Shown piece by piece: positions 43,340-56,030 of a stretch of 64,000 nt of DNA. Origin of the DNA: Candidula unifasciata (taxonomy: Eukaryota > Mollusca > Gastropoda > Stylommatophora > Geomitridae); NCBI GenBank assembly GCA_905116865.2, contig CAJHNH020007667.1, forward strand, positions 509,501 to 573,500. Reading direction: 5' to 3'. Each line of letters starts with the position of its first letter. Positions within the stretch are counted from its first letter, which is position 1. A program made the translations under genes and the position numbers. The notes under the pieces were generated by a model. The model ran no database searches and had not been told where the DNA came from. It was given only the letters and a program-made list of their open reading frames with translations.

Positions 43340-43690
43340 CTGGAGAAAGAGATAGAAGTCACTGTGATGGATGACACAGGATATCAATGAAACACTGAGC
43401 ATGAAAGTTCACAAGGTGTAAGAATTGAAATGAGACCGGGTTTATTCTGGCATGGCTGGATAAGAGCAATGTTCTGCAAAAAACCTGCTACAGGAGGAGT
43501 AAGAATAATCTTTCAGAAGAATTCCTGGTTCCTATTTGTCTATGATATTAATTAAATATAGCGAGTTATATAAATAGATAATACATGTGTCAGAAGTGAT
43601 TGAAAGTACGCGAAAGAAAATGTTGTGGACAGATATGACTACCAATGCCACTCGGCATGGACTATATATAAGAAGAAAAAGAAGTATAAT
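43340..43690 (+). pseudogene. LINE 3' tails, degenerate
   Basis: 43370-43500 resembles the 3' end of the LINE at 35225-35950 (GATATCAATGAA, GATAAGAGCAATGTTCTGCA). 43590-43690 codes LWTDMTTNATRHGLY followed by an A/GAAG tail, and is related to LWIDMTTNATQHGL on the minus strand at 46340-46540. Probably two separate truncated insertions. Confidence 0.5.
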
Positions 43691-43705
43691 AAAGTGCAGA
43701 TGAAC

Positions 43706-43999
43706 TTTAGAACACAAAAAAAGTAAAGGACCCTTTTCGACGCCTTTAGATGTATAGGGCATATAGGGCTAGACCTAAATTTTATAGACCAACGGCACAA
43801 GATGGGTGATGTGGTCAGCATCACGCTGGCCGCCTCTACTTCCCGGGACTGCACCCGGTACCCACTCAAGGCTGGGTCGACCTGGGAGCCAAGGTCATTT
43901 TTGAAGAAAAGTCCGGCTCCGCCAGGGAGCGAACCCACGACCTTCCGATCTGCGGCACGCGTCTAGCCGCTCTGCCTCGGCGACTCCTAATTTAGAACA
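43706..43999 (-). mobile_element. tRNA-headed SINE with 9-bp flanking duplication
   Basis: TTTAGAACA at 43706-43714 and 43991-43999 flanks the body. On the minus strand the head is GGCAGAGCGGCTAGACGCGT (box A) with GGTCGTGGGTTCGCTCC (box B). The body matches 27704-27960 and 38150-38345. It is the best-preserved member. Confidence 0.83.
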
Positions 44000-44009
44000 A
44001 GATGTGTGG

Positions 44010-44480
44010 AAATTCCCAAACTAATGTTCATTAAAGCATTGGATTCTGCTCCGTTTCTTAGAGGTTTCACAATGCGCCCCCTCCACACTTCACGGTCCTT
44101 AGCATTTTGTTCCCATGTTTCCACCTCAATATCTGCATCATTCATGTCCCACTTGCACATTTTTTATATCGCAGTAGAAGTTGGCCTCAGCAGCTTCTAC
44201 CAGTCCTTAATTCACCTTAAAGGATGTCCTTAGGAACTCTGTGTTCCTCCATTCTACAGTGTACCTAAGCCACTTGAGCCTTTGTAGACTGAGCATTGAG
44301 AAGACTGTTGTAGTTCCTGCTCTTTCCAGTACCTCAGTGTTTGTTATCTTGTCTTGCCACTTAATGCCAAGTATTCTTCTTAGTCATCACATGTAAATGC
44401 TATTTTGCCATCTCTCCTGGTGCGAATAAGTTGACCAAGTTTCACTGCCATAAATTAATGTCGCTTCTCTACAGTGGAAT
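44010..44480 (-). pseudogene. LINE reverse-transcriptase C-terminus, second type
   Basis: On the minus strand LRRILGIKWQDKITNTEVLERAGTT is joined by LSLQRLKWLRYTVEWRN. This is the LGIKWQDK-TNTEVLERAG region found C-terminal to reverse transcriptase in CR1/RTE-like elements. The continuation toward 44010 is broken. Inactive. Confidence 0.8.
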
Positions 44481-46339
44481 GAAAGTCACACTATGGAATA
44501 AATTAGAGCCTCATTATATGATACTGTTAATAATATTCTATTTTTTACCAATGGATACATTGTAGTCAACCTCTGTTGTGAAGAAAGGTAAATAAAAAAA
44601 AAATAAAAAAACACACACACCCACATTGGAATACTTGGTTCAGTTTTACAATATACAAAAAATGACAATGTCTGTAATGTGCACAAGGGTTCTCCTATGT
44701 TTTTTCGTTTTTCATTTTTATAGGAGAAGGTCAGGCAGTCGATCCTCACTTTAGGCTTGGTGCAGAGTGTGAAATGTTACTGTTCCTTTATTTTGTAAAA
44801 TTTCATTTTTGCATTTTCTCTTTGGTCTTCTCTACGAGAAGTGAAGGCCATATTAAAAACCACACTAAACCCAAGTATTGTTTGGCAACTTTCCATCCCG
44901 ATCCTTCAAGATGACAGTATTACATTATTACATTATAGAAAGGCATTCGAGTCATCACCATCCAGATTGCTCATATTCTTGGCAGTAGTGTAGACACTGT
45001 GTTGGTCATGCAGTATGATCCTTCTCTTGGCTTGTCTTGTTTACTCCAGTAGAAAGCTAACAATACATCCAGTGCAAATATAACACTGAAGATAATTTAA
45101 TAGTTTAGTTTACCAAAAAAAAAAAAGGTGACCAGAAATATACTTTATGTATATTTTGGTTGTTGCCCTTTTTTATTTAACTCTTTTAATCTCAGAAGGC
45201 CACAAGACTAATTCAGTTAGGACTGCACTCATTGGAAATAATAAAAACAACAATATTACAGGTACACATCTTACACAAGAATTAAATGAGCACCAGTGCA
45301 AAACAAACCATTAAGTGGGCATATTTCTTTAGCATGCTCTGATCGCAAACATATAGTATAACTGTGTAAGACACTTTAGCTGGTACAGATTAAGAATAAC
45401 ACACACAGTGAACAAAGCAGTCTATGAAATGAACCCATGACCTTTTATAGCATGAGGTAAATGACTTAAACATGGAGACCGCAGATAAATAAAATAATCA
45501 TTGTGCAAAACCAATGAATGGACCACTTCTCTCTTGTCCGCCTATCTAGAAAATAGTTGTTTTTCTTCTGATTCATCTGAAGTTGTTATTGAGTTGTGCC
45601 TGTCTACAGCATAGCTGCGAGATTCGTGTCTTTCGGCTGACACATTCAACTTCTGCAGGCATTTGTTGGCTGGGTTATAGCTTTACTGCTTACTGGAGAA
45701 TACAATGACTGTTAGAGGACTGAAATCAAATTCTGTTATCTCCTTGTGTGAGTTCCAGGTACCCATTTGGGGAAGGGAGGGGGGGGGGGTTGACCCAGTG
45801 CCTCCCTACCTAATAAGCATGCTATTCAAGGTGACTAATTAGGGAAGTTTTTCAAAGTAGCTGTGCTTCTACCTGAGGTAATGAACCAACACTCTGCATG
45901 CAGATAAGCCAGATCCGTAAAACAGATGTGTATGGAAAACTCAAGACTACAGAGAAAACTACATTTCTGTGTCTTACGGGAAAGCCTAGTCATGCACATT
46001 TCTGAGTAATTTTATGTCTAGTTATTTCCAGGATATTATTGTTTGTCTTTATTAAAGAAACATTTGAACTGATTCTTGTTATTCTATGAATATTTCTAGA
46101 TTTTCATATTTGTTTGATTATAATACTTTTAACACATTTGTGGTTGTGATGATTTTCAAAATAATGTTTTCCTATTGTCAGTTTTAATAATGCGGACACA
46201 AACAATAAATTGCACAATGTTTTGCCTGGCATATTTTGTTGTACCTCATCAGGTGCATTATTACAGAGTTAAATCTTTTTATAATGAAGCACATAATGAA
46301 TCCTTTCCTTGCTGAAATGCATAAACCGCATTGTTGAGT
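44481..46339. other. no recognisable gene
   Basis: AT-rich. A tRNA-SINE fragment related to 40830-41035 lies at about 45410-45490, a G-run at 45779-45789, and an inverted piece of the 30050-30250 repeat near 46190-46230. Confidence 0.45.
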
Positions 46340-46540
46340 TGCTGTAAATCTTATTATTGAAGTCCATGCTGTGTGGCATTGGTAGTCATGTCTATCCACA
46401 ACCTTCTGTCTTGTGTACTTTCAGTCAACTCTGACACAGACGATCTTTCATACCAAGATATCAGACTGTCCAGCATCTGTTCTTTGGTGTTTCCAGTTTC
46501 CAGTACATCAATCTTGCGATAAAGTTTTTGCAGCAATTGC
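46340..46540 (-). pseudogene. possible LINE C-terminal fragment
   Basis: A short minus-strand frame with LDSLISWYERSSVSELTES and LWIDMTTNATQHGL. The last block recurs at 43590-43690 next to a retroposon-like tail, which is why I assign it to a LINE. The family is not recognised. Confidence 0.4.
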
Positions 46541-48049
46541 TATTAGGCTGGGAATTTCTGTGAAACTGTAGTGATGTTCTAATATTTACACATCTGTTCT
46601 CATCACATTTCTACTCCAGGCAGCTCTCATACATATGCAGCTTTGTATTTATTGTCCTGATTCTAACCAGATGACCACAGGAAATCGTAATAATATAATA
46701 TAATATAATTATAATATGTAATCACCAGACAGGCATTACAATGGATGGGGGGAAGGGGGGGGGGGGAAGGTACTGAGGATTCAAAGATATCAAGAAAGAA
46801 GCTCTAAAATTCCATCTACAATATCAAAGAGATTGTGCTGGATAGAATGGAATGGAGGAATAGACTGAGAGGCCTGTGTGACATATACTGGTATAACGGG
46901 ACAACAACAACGATGATGATGATATGTAATTCAGATGTTGCAGCCATAATTACCGATCCTACATGGCAAGGGCTATAAAAGACAAAAATAATATAATCTT
47001 CATATCTTTACTTCTCCTACGATTCGATACTGCAATGTTATAAACGTTTTCCCCTGCAAATATTTGTTATATTCTTAAAGACCAGATTACCAATGTCAGC
47101 TCAAACTATATTATGTTTTATTTTCTTACCATAACCAGTTTTCAAGTTTTTATTTAACTCTTTCAGTACACATGATATGTTCATTTATTATTTTCTATGT
47201 GGTAAACATTTCTTTACTCTTTCTGTCTTATTAGTTTGTTATTTTAACCCATTTAATCTCCAACTGGTACTATAACTTCTACTGTCCCAAAAATAAACTC
47301 GTTAATTTGATAAGACTGAAAACTTTTACTCCTAAGTAGAAAAACTTAAGAGCAGACATTGTTGAATTAAAAAATTACCTGGGATCAAAAGAGTTAAAAT
47401 CTGTGCCATCCTTTCTATGACAGTTGGCTCAAGGCCTTTTTTTTTTTCTGGCAGTATGCAACAGTAGGCAATATTGGGATCTTTTCTAGGCATAATTTAT
47501 TTTTAGTGTTACTTAATAGACACTTTGTGAAAAGTACTGGCTCCATTTTAAAGACACTTTATGGTGATTACCTCATTTTTTGTTTCTAAGGGTAAAAAAG
47601 GCTTTCTGAAACGTGTTCACTAACCTTCAGACAAATGGCTGCAGCTATTATGTTTACAATAATGTTTACCTTCAGCGAAAACTACATTTATTTGGCCAGC
47701 CCTGTAATGAAATGTAAACTGTAGATCTTTATCATATATTTCACTGAATATGAATTTATGCAAACAAAATAATGAATTCTCACTTTAATTATCTGACTGA
47801 CTTTATTCTTTTAGAATAGCCTTCTCTGTTTGGATACTAGGGCTCTTTTGGGTGGGGGCAGGGGAAGGATCAGGGGTTGCTGCCTTCTAACATTCATTTA
47901 GTAAAACATGTCTAATTGCTGAAATGGGTTGTGTTGGATTGAAAATTGCAGATATCACAGCCTAGATGTAAATCGCAGCACAGGCATTTTAAGGGCAAAA
48001 GAAAAAAAAATGAGCCTCATGTCAATAATCCTAACATGTTTGACTTAGC
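46541..48049. other. no recognisable gene
   Basis: AT-rich. A G-run lies at 46748-46765 and an ATATCACAGCCTAG-type copy of the 5455-6340 repeat near 47945. Confidence 0.4.
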
Positions 48050-48752
48050 ATAAAATGCTTAACACAACATGCTTGACATAACATGCTTGACACAACATAA
48101 CATGCTTAACATAACATGCTTGACATAACATGCTTAACATAACATGCTTGACACAACATGCTTGACATAACATGCTTGACATAACATGCTTGACATAACA
48201 TGCTTAACATAACATGCTTGACACAACATAACATACTTGACACAACATGCTTGACATAACATGCTTAACATAACATGCTTAACATAACATGCTTGACATA
48301 ACATAACATGCTTGACATAACATGCTTGACATAACATGCTTGACATAACATGCTTGACATAACATGCTTAACATAACGTGCTTGACATAACATGCTTGAC
48401 ATAACATAACGTGCTTGACATAACATAACATGCTTAACATAACATAACATGTTTGACATAACATAACGTGCTTGACATAACATGCTTGACATAACATAAC
48501 ATGCTTGACATAACATGCTTGACATAACATGCTTAACATAACATGCTTAACATAACATGCTTGACATAACATAACGTGCTTGACATAACATGCTTGACAC
48601 AACATAACATGCTTGACACAACATAACATGCTTGACACAACATAACATGCTTGACATAACATAACATGCTTGACACAACATAACATGCTTGACACAACAT
48701 AACATGCTTGACACAACATAACATGCTTGACACAACATAACATGCTTGACAC
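48050..48752. repeat. 14-bp satellite-like array with ATAAC insertions
   Basis: About 700 bp made of TTGACATAACATGC and TTAACATAACATGC units, interrupted by variants with an extra ATAAC or CACAACATAAC (19-bp units). Five overlapping frames on the minus strand read as CQACYVKHVM-like repeats and are artefacts. Confidence 0.95.
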
Positions 48753-49063
48753 TGCAGTACTTCTCACTTGTAGACAGGAGCCTGAAATAGACTCACAACA
48801 ACACAACCTCCCATAAAAATTACATATGCCAGGGCTATTCAACTAAGTTTGCTCGCGGGCCAAAATGTTGAACATGGAGATCGTCGCGGGCCAGTGGCCT
48901 GAGCCCACACTACAATTGACAACATTTTCAATCTGTAGATTTAATACACTCGAAAACTATTACGCCCAGGACTTAGTCTACATAAATGAAGCAGTGTTGT
49001 AAACCATTATAATGTAAAGTGTACTACAATCTTCTGTAATAATTAATTAATACTCACTTTTAA

Positions 49064-49330
49064 TTCTTCTTTTTCTTCGCATTCACCGGCTGTAAACTCC
49101 AGTGGAAAGTTCTGGTTGTATATCTACTTCTGGACTCTAGTCCTGTTCCAGAAACTGTGTGTTGCGTACACATTCGTTTTATACGTCGTACTCATTTACA
49201 TGCAGACTGTGGGTTTCTTGACTCTCAGACAGATGTACGACTTCGAAGGAAGCTCCCAATTAGTCGACTCTTGCGACATTCTTTTATATAGGCAGTGGGT
49301 CTATTCTCGTTTCCCCACTTGTTTTTGGGG
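49064..49330 (-). mobile_element. family B repeat nested in the Zaphod-like element
   Basis: The + strand reads TTCTTCTTTTTCTTCGCATT, then the family body (CACCGGCTGTAAACTCC, TTGACTCTCAGACAGATG). It lies inside 48830-50796, so it inserted after that transposon. Confidence 0.72.
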
Positions 49331-49489
49331 TCATAAATAAAAGTTACCTTTGTCACTTCTATTACGTTGTCACAATAATAATAATAACTGTCCACAGTTG
49401 GTTTCATGTTCTGCAGAAGAAACCAAAAGGTATAACGATGCAAAATGTAATTAATGGGAAATGCTGCATTTTCGTTTTTGAACTAATTT

Positions 49490-49770
49490 GACCAAATTTG
49501 GCTGGTGAGAAGAAGTTAAAGCAATTCTCATGCAATCCTGCAGCCTTTCATTGCTCAGTTCGCTTCGACTCTTTATCTATTGATAAGCTTGATTCACAAG
49601 TGAAAGTTGAGCCAGACATGGTCAGTATGAATACACCGACTTTTTTAGCATTAGGGAACTGCTCGCGTTGAATCCTCTCGTACCAAAACTTGGCGATACC
49701 ACTTTCTTGAAAATCTTCATTTACTGCCCTGGAACTTTAGATATCCACAAGTTCTAACTGCAGAGAACCT
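49490..49770 (-). pseudogene. hAT transposase C-terminus (dimerisation domain)
   Basis: On the minus strand SSRAVNEDFQESGIAKFWY is followed by FPNAKKVGVFILTMSGSTFT, CESSLSI and, after a frame shift, IKSRSELSNERLQDCMRIAL. This is the conserved hAT C-terminal pattern (FGSTYxCE ... LxDEHLxDCLRIA) of Tip100/ZBED-like transposases. The rest of the gene toward 50700 is too decayed to follow. Confidence 0.8.
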
Positions 49771-50804
49771 TCATCAACAGAGGATATCAACTTCTTAGCA
49801 TTAGAAGAAAAATGACACGCAGAAGGGATTTTAAAAGGATCTCGAACAAATAACATAACATTGTTTGGGATAATGAAGTTGTCAAATCTTTTGTTAAAAT
49901 TATTCTGAAAATTTTTAAAATATTTATTATAATCGATCGGTTAAGGTTGCCGAGTCCAGTGTTGAAGAAATAAAATAGCAAGCATGGTGGTTTCGAATTA
50001 GGTATAGTTGATAATATAAATAAATATTTCAGTGTCTAGTCACTGTTGAATGCACGATTTTCACTTTCCCAATTTGCCTTTTTACTAGTGCTAGCCATGG
50101 CATCAAGTATTTAACTAAATTATTAAAAGTAGATAATTTAAAACACTGTTACTGATTCAGTTTGTTACTATACAATCGCGTCCGGCAATCTATGTCTGAC
50201 TGTGGCTTGTATGTGACTGGACGTTTTTCTGGATGTTATAATCTGAAAGCAAGATCAATAGCAGGTATTCTGCGGTGTCTGATGTTAGGCTTCATCCAAT
50301 GTCATTAGTTTTTGTGGACTAGTGGCACCCATTGAGAAGATATTCTCTGTAATCTAAGCTCTAACTGTCTGGACCGTGCTGGTATTTCCGTATGCCTCCT
50401 GTCCAATAAATATCACACCTTCGTTGAATGTCCAGTTCAGCGGTGGCCTTCCTACTTGTTACTTGATTCTTTCCAGCCTATCTTATTACCTTTGGCTTTA
50501 AACAGGTGAATTTTGCTTTTTGAACGAGCTGGGAATGAACTTTTACCCTGATCTAATTACTTTTTCTGTTCCTATGCTGGTTCCATTGTATCTCCGCAAT
50601 TACAGATTCCTGACAAACACTTCCTATTGACACATTCGACACAACTGGTTTTTGAAGAATATACAGAAACATTGAATGATTTAATTGTTCTTTCTTTAAA
50701 TAACTACATTTCGCTTTTTTGGCAACGATCGGCGGGCCACTTGCTAGGTCTCGGCGGGCCAGATTTGGCCCGCGGGTCGCCAGTTTAATAGCCCTGACCT
50801 ACGC

Positions 50805-51340
50805 CTAGAAAACGCTAAACCAAGCCATACCATAACATCCCGCAACATAGGAGAGGCCCAGTGACCTAAGAATGCACGAAGGGCAAGGGAAGTTACTCTA
50901 ATTTTGGCCTGGAAAAGTAAACAGGTTCTTTTTAAATTCAACTATTTATTAGGAATCATCCTTTTCATGTAAGTATAATGTGTATGCGTGTGTGTGTGTT
51001 TATATGTACGTGCATATGTACAAAAAGTATTCATTCGTTGTGAATGTAACCCTCTGAACCGAAATAATGTGTATGTTGGACAATCAATCTTTTTTATCGA
51101 AAGCTGCATTCTCCTTATTGTGGCGCAGACTTTGATACACGAAACCTCCTGCTCTCACACAAAATGATGAATGGGCTCAATCTGGACGGAAGACGTCAAC
51201 CTTTCAGGGACGGACAGGCTCACGCAGTTGAGAGAGGTGTCGTTTTTCCTGTTGGTTTACAAGGCCTGTTGGAAATGCCAGGCGTTGTTTATGATCGGCA
51301 GCGAATTGAACTTTTTATGACGTAGACTCGGAAGTCAAAG
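50805..51340. other. no recognisable gene
   Basis: Intergenic; short TG repeat near 50985-51000. Confidence 0.4.
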
Positions 51341-51597
51341 GGTTGGAGGGAGAGAAGAAGAATAAGAGAAGGAGAAGGAGGAGAAGAGGAAGAAGAAGAG
51401 GAGGAGGGGGAGGAGAAGAAGAAGAACAAGAGGAGGAGAAGAAAGAGAAGAAGAAGAAGAACAAGAGGAGGAGGAGGAGGAGAAGAAGAACAAGAGGAGG
51501 AGGTGAAGAAGAGGAAAAGGAAGAAAAAGAAGGAGGAGGAGAAGAAGAAGAAGAAGAAGGAGAAGAAGAAAAAGGAGAAGAAGGATGAGGAGAAAAG
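51340..51597. repeat. polypurine GGA/GAA tract
   Basis: About 255 bp of almost pure purines on the + strand, made of GAAGAAG, GGAGGAG and AGGAGAAG units. Frames across it (Lys/Glu/Arg on +, Ser/Leu/Phe on -) are artefacts. Such mirror-rich polypurine runs can form triplex (H-DNA). Confidence 0.92.
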
Positions 51598-51764
51598 TCG
51601 ATGCATGTCCTTCTAAAAAATGCACAGTAAATTGTGTTACGGTTGGGTATTAAAACCAGACTGCTGGGATGGCGGAAAAGCACTTTAACTGCACGATCAC
51701 TTAGAGCCGTGGAGCTGATACTGTGTCTACTAATATGTTGTCATTAAAACATTACCATTGTCTG

Positions 51765-51905
51765 TGTCTCATTCTCTCTCTCTCCTCTCTCTCCCCCCCT
51801 CTCTCTCTCTCCTTCCGCCACCCACCCACACACACATATACGTACACACAGACGCCCCATCGACCACACACTCACCTACATACATATATATACACACACA
51901 TAACA
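51765..51905. repeat. TC and CA/TA microsatellites
   Basis: A (TC)n stretch at about 51770-51815 leads into CACACA/TATA runs. Confidence 0.9.
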
Positions 51906-52149
51906 TTAGTGGTGCTTATGATAGGCCAGTTTCTTTACACATTTTCTAAAGTAGGCTTTATGGGATTTTTTAAAGCATGTAATGATGATAATGTGCTAAA
52001 CGGCAAATAAGTATACTATATCAGAAATAATATGAAACGTATCAACATATACCATTACAAATGTGTTTTATACATTACTATGCCGAGAGCTTAGAACGTC
52101 TTCATTGCACTAGGAATTCTGTGAAAGTCAAAGGAAATCAAAACTAAAA

Positions 52150-52510
52150 CCAAACTTTGAAATATTTAGCCTCTAAAGTCAAACCAGTACTTAAGCGTGG
52201 AGCTAAAATACTGCGAACTACTAAAATATTACTAACGTACTACAAAGTTAAAAGTGAAAATGGAGAGATCGACTTCCTTGCACCGGGTTTTTATCCCATA
52301 TGGCTCGGTCTATCTCCGCAGAACGGGTTATCACCTGCCGAGAGCGCTGCTCCTAGTACGAACTCCATAGCTCCTGTGACGATCCCTAGGAATCTCCGTA
52401 CAAATTGCACCCGTGAACTGAAGGGAGCAGCTGTGAAAAGAAACGCACAACCATCAGAGCTCGAGGCAAACAGTTTTACCGCTCTAAGTGGTGCCTGCGC
52501 AGAATAGAGA
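52150..52510 (-). mobile_element. degenerate tRNA-headed SINE
   Basis: On the minus strand the head region AGAGCGGTAAAACTGTTTGC resembles box A, with an eroded box B. It shares CTAGGAATCTCCGTA with 40830-41035. Confidence 0.5.
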
Positions 52511-52669
52511 GAATCAACTGCTGTGAGAGAATCACTACTGTCGAACTTTGGCAGTGAACTAAACAAAAGCAAGCGAATAAGGAACGATCGAACGAACGAA
52601 CTTTATTTTCAAAGGGTTGCAAATTGAGCACACAGGTCCGTCTGACATATCATTACCTCTATTTCCCGT

Positions 52670-52870
52670 CCTTTTTAGGATGACATTTTTCGTCATTTGA
52701 AGCCCTACTCTGGCTCTTGCCAGGGGCCGCAATATAGCCTGGCCATAAATATGGCCTAAAGGCTGAACGCGGTTTCTGGGACCTCTCCACGGAGATCCTC
52801 ATCCACATGGTGGCACATTGTGTCATCGGGTGTTTATCGCTTTTATGATGTCCTGGTGGGGTAGAAAGTC
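52670..52870 (-). repeat. short dispersed repeat family A, copy 4
   Basis: Inverted copy: AAGCCCTACTCTGGCTC, CTGGGACCTCTCCACGG and GATGTCCTGGTGGGGTA on the + strand, with an AGTCAGTCAGTCAGTC run at its 5' end. It contains the longer CATATTTATGGCCAGGC segment missing from copy 2. Confidence 0.75.
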
Positions 52871-52984
52871 AGTCAGTCAGTCGTCTGACATTCGGCCCTT
52901 CCAAGCACTCATCTTTCAGAGTACCAATGCATGTTATTATAAGTGCATGTTGTGTTGATTATTACCAAAAAAAAAGTATACATT

Positions 52985-53240
52985 ATAGAATAATGCATAC
53001 AAACATCATGTATACACAATCATACACACTTAAACACATACTCGTACATTCTCATACATACATATACACACTAATATACAAACATACGTAGTACATACAT
53101 ACACGCATTTACATACATATACACACACATACATACATACATACTAACACCCACATGCATACATACATACATACACATACACACGCACGCACACACACTG
53201 GGAATTATAACTTTAAGTAATGCGTATGTGTGTGTGTGTG

Positions 53241-53271
<31 letters not shown>

Positions 53272-53680
53272 TCACATACACACACTGGAAATTATAAATA
53301 ACTTTAGGTAATTCATGTGTGTGTGTGTACATACATACATACATACACACATACACACACACACACGCACGCACGCACGCCCGCACGCAGGCAGGCAGGC
53401 AGGCAGACAGACAGACAGACAGACACACACACAGACAGACACACAGACAGACACACAGACAGACACACAGACAGACACACAGACAGACACACAGACACAC
53501 ACATACACACACATAAACACACACATACACACACATACACACACATACACACACACATACACACATACACACACGCACACACGCACACACGCACGCACGC
53601 ACGCACGCACACACGCACACACACACACAGAGACAGACAGACATACAGACAGACAGACAGACAGACACACATACATACAT
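52985..53680. repeat. CA / CATA / CAGACAGA microsatellite block
   Basis: About 700 bp of CA, CATA, CACG and CAGA repeats, with a short non-repetitive piece (CTGGAAATTATAA) present twice near 53198 and 53285. Long frames on both strands are artefacts. Confidence 0.95.
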
Positions 53681-54205
53681 ATCCGTCTTTTATTGTCCCC
53701 TGTCTACACAAGCTACACTTGAAAGAGGAAGGCTGCTATTGAGAAAATTAAGATGACACTGCAACCGGTAATATCGAAGAAAGCAAATGTCACGCTTGTG
53801 GCTGTGTGTGAAATGTCAATAGGAATTCGAGAGAACACACCAGAAATTACGACGTGAAGGGAATATGATAAACCATTATCATCGGAGATAATCTGAAGAA
53901 ATAGAATTATGTGAAAATGGAAGGTTGTGAAACATACAGTGTTATGTCGACTGGAAAAAAAAAAATACTAAAAAGAATGCGGTGACAGCTTAGCCGGAAG
54001 TTGTGGGTAGACTAAAAATGTATCAGAGAAAAAAAGGTAAAGGTTCATCATTATGTGTCGTGCCGATAAACATACGGCATATATATTCATCGTTTGTTAT
54101 CTCAAATAGTTTCTGTTGCTAGACTGTTAAACGTTTTGCATCGCGCTGTGAATGTCGTGGATTCGTTTCATTTTTTGAGGATATCCCTGAAAGGATGGTG
54201 GCAAG

Positions 54206-54206
<1 letters not shown>
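53681..54206. other. no recognisable gene
   Basis: No coding motif, RNA gene or repeat recognised. Confidence 0.4.

Positions 54207-54288
<82 letters not shown>
54207..54288. repeat. (GA)n microsatellite
   Basis: About 80 bp of pure GA. Confidence 0.97.
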
Positions 54289-54292
<4 letters not shown>

Positions 54293-55804
54293 CATTATTT
54301 TCAAAGGGTCACAAATTGGGCACGCAGGCCCGTCTTACATTCTGCCCTTCCTGTCAACCAACTTTCACACAGCAGTTGTATTTTACTAATAAAGGATGTT
54401 ATGATCATATGATGATATGCATATTATGAATATTATAAAAGAACACAAAAGCATGAGTCGACCCTCATGTGAAGGCAGGGGCAGATCATGGCCATTTTCC
54501 ATCATCCGAAGAAGCATCCATAAACGCAGAATCCACACTTGACGCTTTGGTCCTGGGCTCACCCAAGGAATCGTCACGCTTAACCTCACATCCGTATGTT
54601 GGGCTTTCCACTCGTCACAGGCTGCGCCGTCCGGAGATCAGTGGGGAGCAGCCTGCAGGTCCGGGACTTCGATGACCACACAAGTAGGTTCAGTTTCTTC
54701 AGTTTCTTCAGCACGTTAGTCACCCTTAATGTTGTTTCAACTGGACATCTTAGGGAAACTGTACGCTAATAGCATGCATTCGCATGGTTTTCCCTTTCGG
54801 CTCCTAAACTCTGGCTAGTGGGACCAGTGGTAATGGATATTTGAACCTTTGTGCCAATTAGAAAACCTACTGCGGTCAGTCATTTGAGACTTTGTTGCTG
54901 TGCCATTAGAAATATTTCTGACGAACATTAGTGCCTAATCAGTTGACATACAATGGCAAATTGTTGTGCACAGATACACATTTATAAGGTCACTGGCGGA
55001 AGAGAAAAGAAAAAAGAGACGATAACGACTTTGGTCGAAGCGCTCTGTTGCGTTTGTACTCATCTGAATTTTGTTCATCAGTGTTGGGCTTCCGAGTCAC
55101 GGTGTTTTATTAATTTATTTCACCACTTGTAGAATCACGGGCCAGGTTTTTTTTGTTATCTCGCTCATACCATGCAGCCAAATCATCGAGGCTCTGCTGA
55201 ATACAGTTAAGATACCTTGTATACTTGCAACCGTGATAACATAGAATAGCAAGGCAAACACTGGAAAGATTAGTAACAAAATGACGTAAAGTTACAAAAT
55301 CCACGTAACCAATAAGTGGGATCCGGGATGGTGGCAGTCAATCAAAGAATATCCCTCTTGGTTCTTTTGACGATGTATTTCCCATCACTTCCACTAGCTT
55401 TTTTTTTTTTTTACAAAGCAAGTGAATTTTTCCACCTTTCGACAGCATCATCCCAATAGGCTTTTCTTATGCCTATTATTATAACTAAATTTTCGATTCT
55501 GGCAGCCCGCGTCGCGTTATCCGAATTACCTCGTTTCTACTTGGCGAATCTGATATGTCTCATCTCCTGAAATAAAATTGCCAGGGCAATTTAGCCTTTC
55601 TAGTTTGTCAAGTAATTTCATCGATGGGACAAGGATGTTCAAATAGGACTAGCGCTATTTCGTTATGGCTACACCGTGGGGACAACATTGTGGACACGAC
55701 AATTTGCGAGCGATAGCTACATGGTTTTGCTACAGGAATGTTGAAGTTGTTGCTTTTCTCTCTTTCCAGACCACAGTGTTCTCTTGTGCTATATATAGGA
55801 AGAC
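54289..55804. other. no recognisable gene
   Basis: Includes a GC-richer stretch at 54460-54680 open on the + strand (68 codons) with no recognised domain. A minus-strand frame at 55110-55304 reads IQQSLDDLAAWYERD, possibly a scrap of LINE reverse transcriptase. Confidence 0.4.
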
Positions 55805-56030
55805 ATGTGAACCACAACCTTTATATCATCGAAAACATGTGAACCACAACCTATATATCATCGAAAACCTGTGAACCACAACCTATATATGATCGAAAAC
55901 CTGTAAACCACAACCTATATATTATCGAAAACCTATGAACCACATTCTATATATGATCGAAAACCTGTGAACCACAACCTATATATGATTGAAAACCTGT
56001 GAACCACAACCTATATATTATCGAAAACCT
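55805..56030. repeat. 32-bp tandem repeat
   Basis: Seven units of 32 bp with GTGAACCACAACCTATATAT and ATCGAAAACC. Confidence 0.93.

Larger units (their letters stand above)
48822..50804 (-). mobile_element. Zaphod/Tip100-like hAT element
   Basis: The element spans 48830-50796. The left terminus CAGGGCTATTCAACT and the right terminus, on the other strand, CAGGGCTATTAAACT match at 14 of 15 bases. Both are followed by CGCGGGCCAAA-type subterminal sequence and GGGCC repeats typical of Zaphod-like hATs. Flanking octamers ACATATGC (48822-48829) and ACCTACGC (50797-50804) agree at six of eight bases. The interior holds a transposase remnant on the minus strand and a nested family B repeat. Confidence 0.85.

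Noticed and set aside
48134..48842. Cys/Tyr/Val/His-rich frames on the minus strand
   Set aside because: Translation of a 14/19-bp satellite; several overlapping frames are open at once.
51289..51683. Ser/Leu/Phe-rich and Lys/Glu/Arg-rich proteins
   Set aside because: Translations of the polypurine tract.
53213..53742. Cys/Val and Thr/His-rich proteins
   Set aside because: Translations of CA/CAGA microsatellites in all frames.
54469..54675. 68-codon + strand frame in a GC-richer patch
   Set aside because: No recognised domain, no splice context and no second copy in the window to support it.
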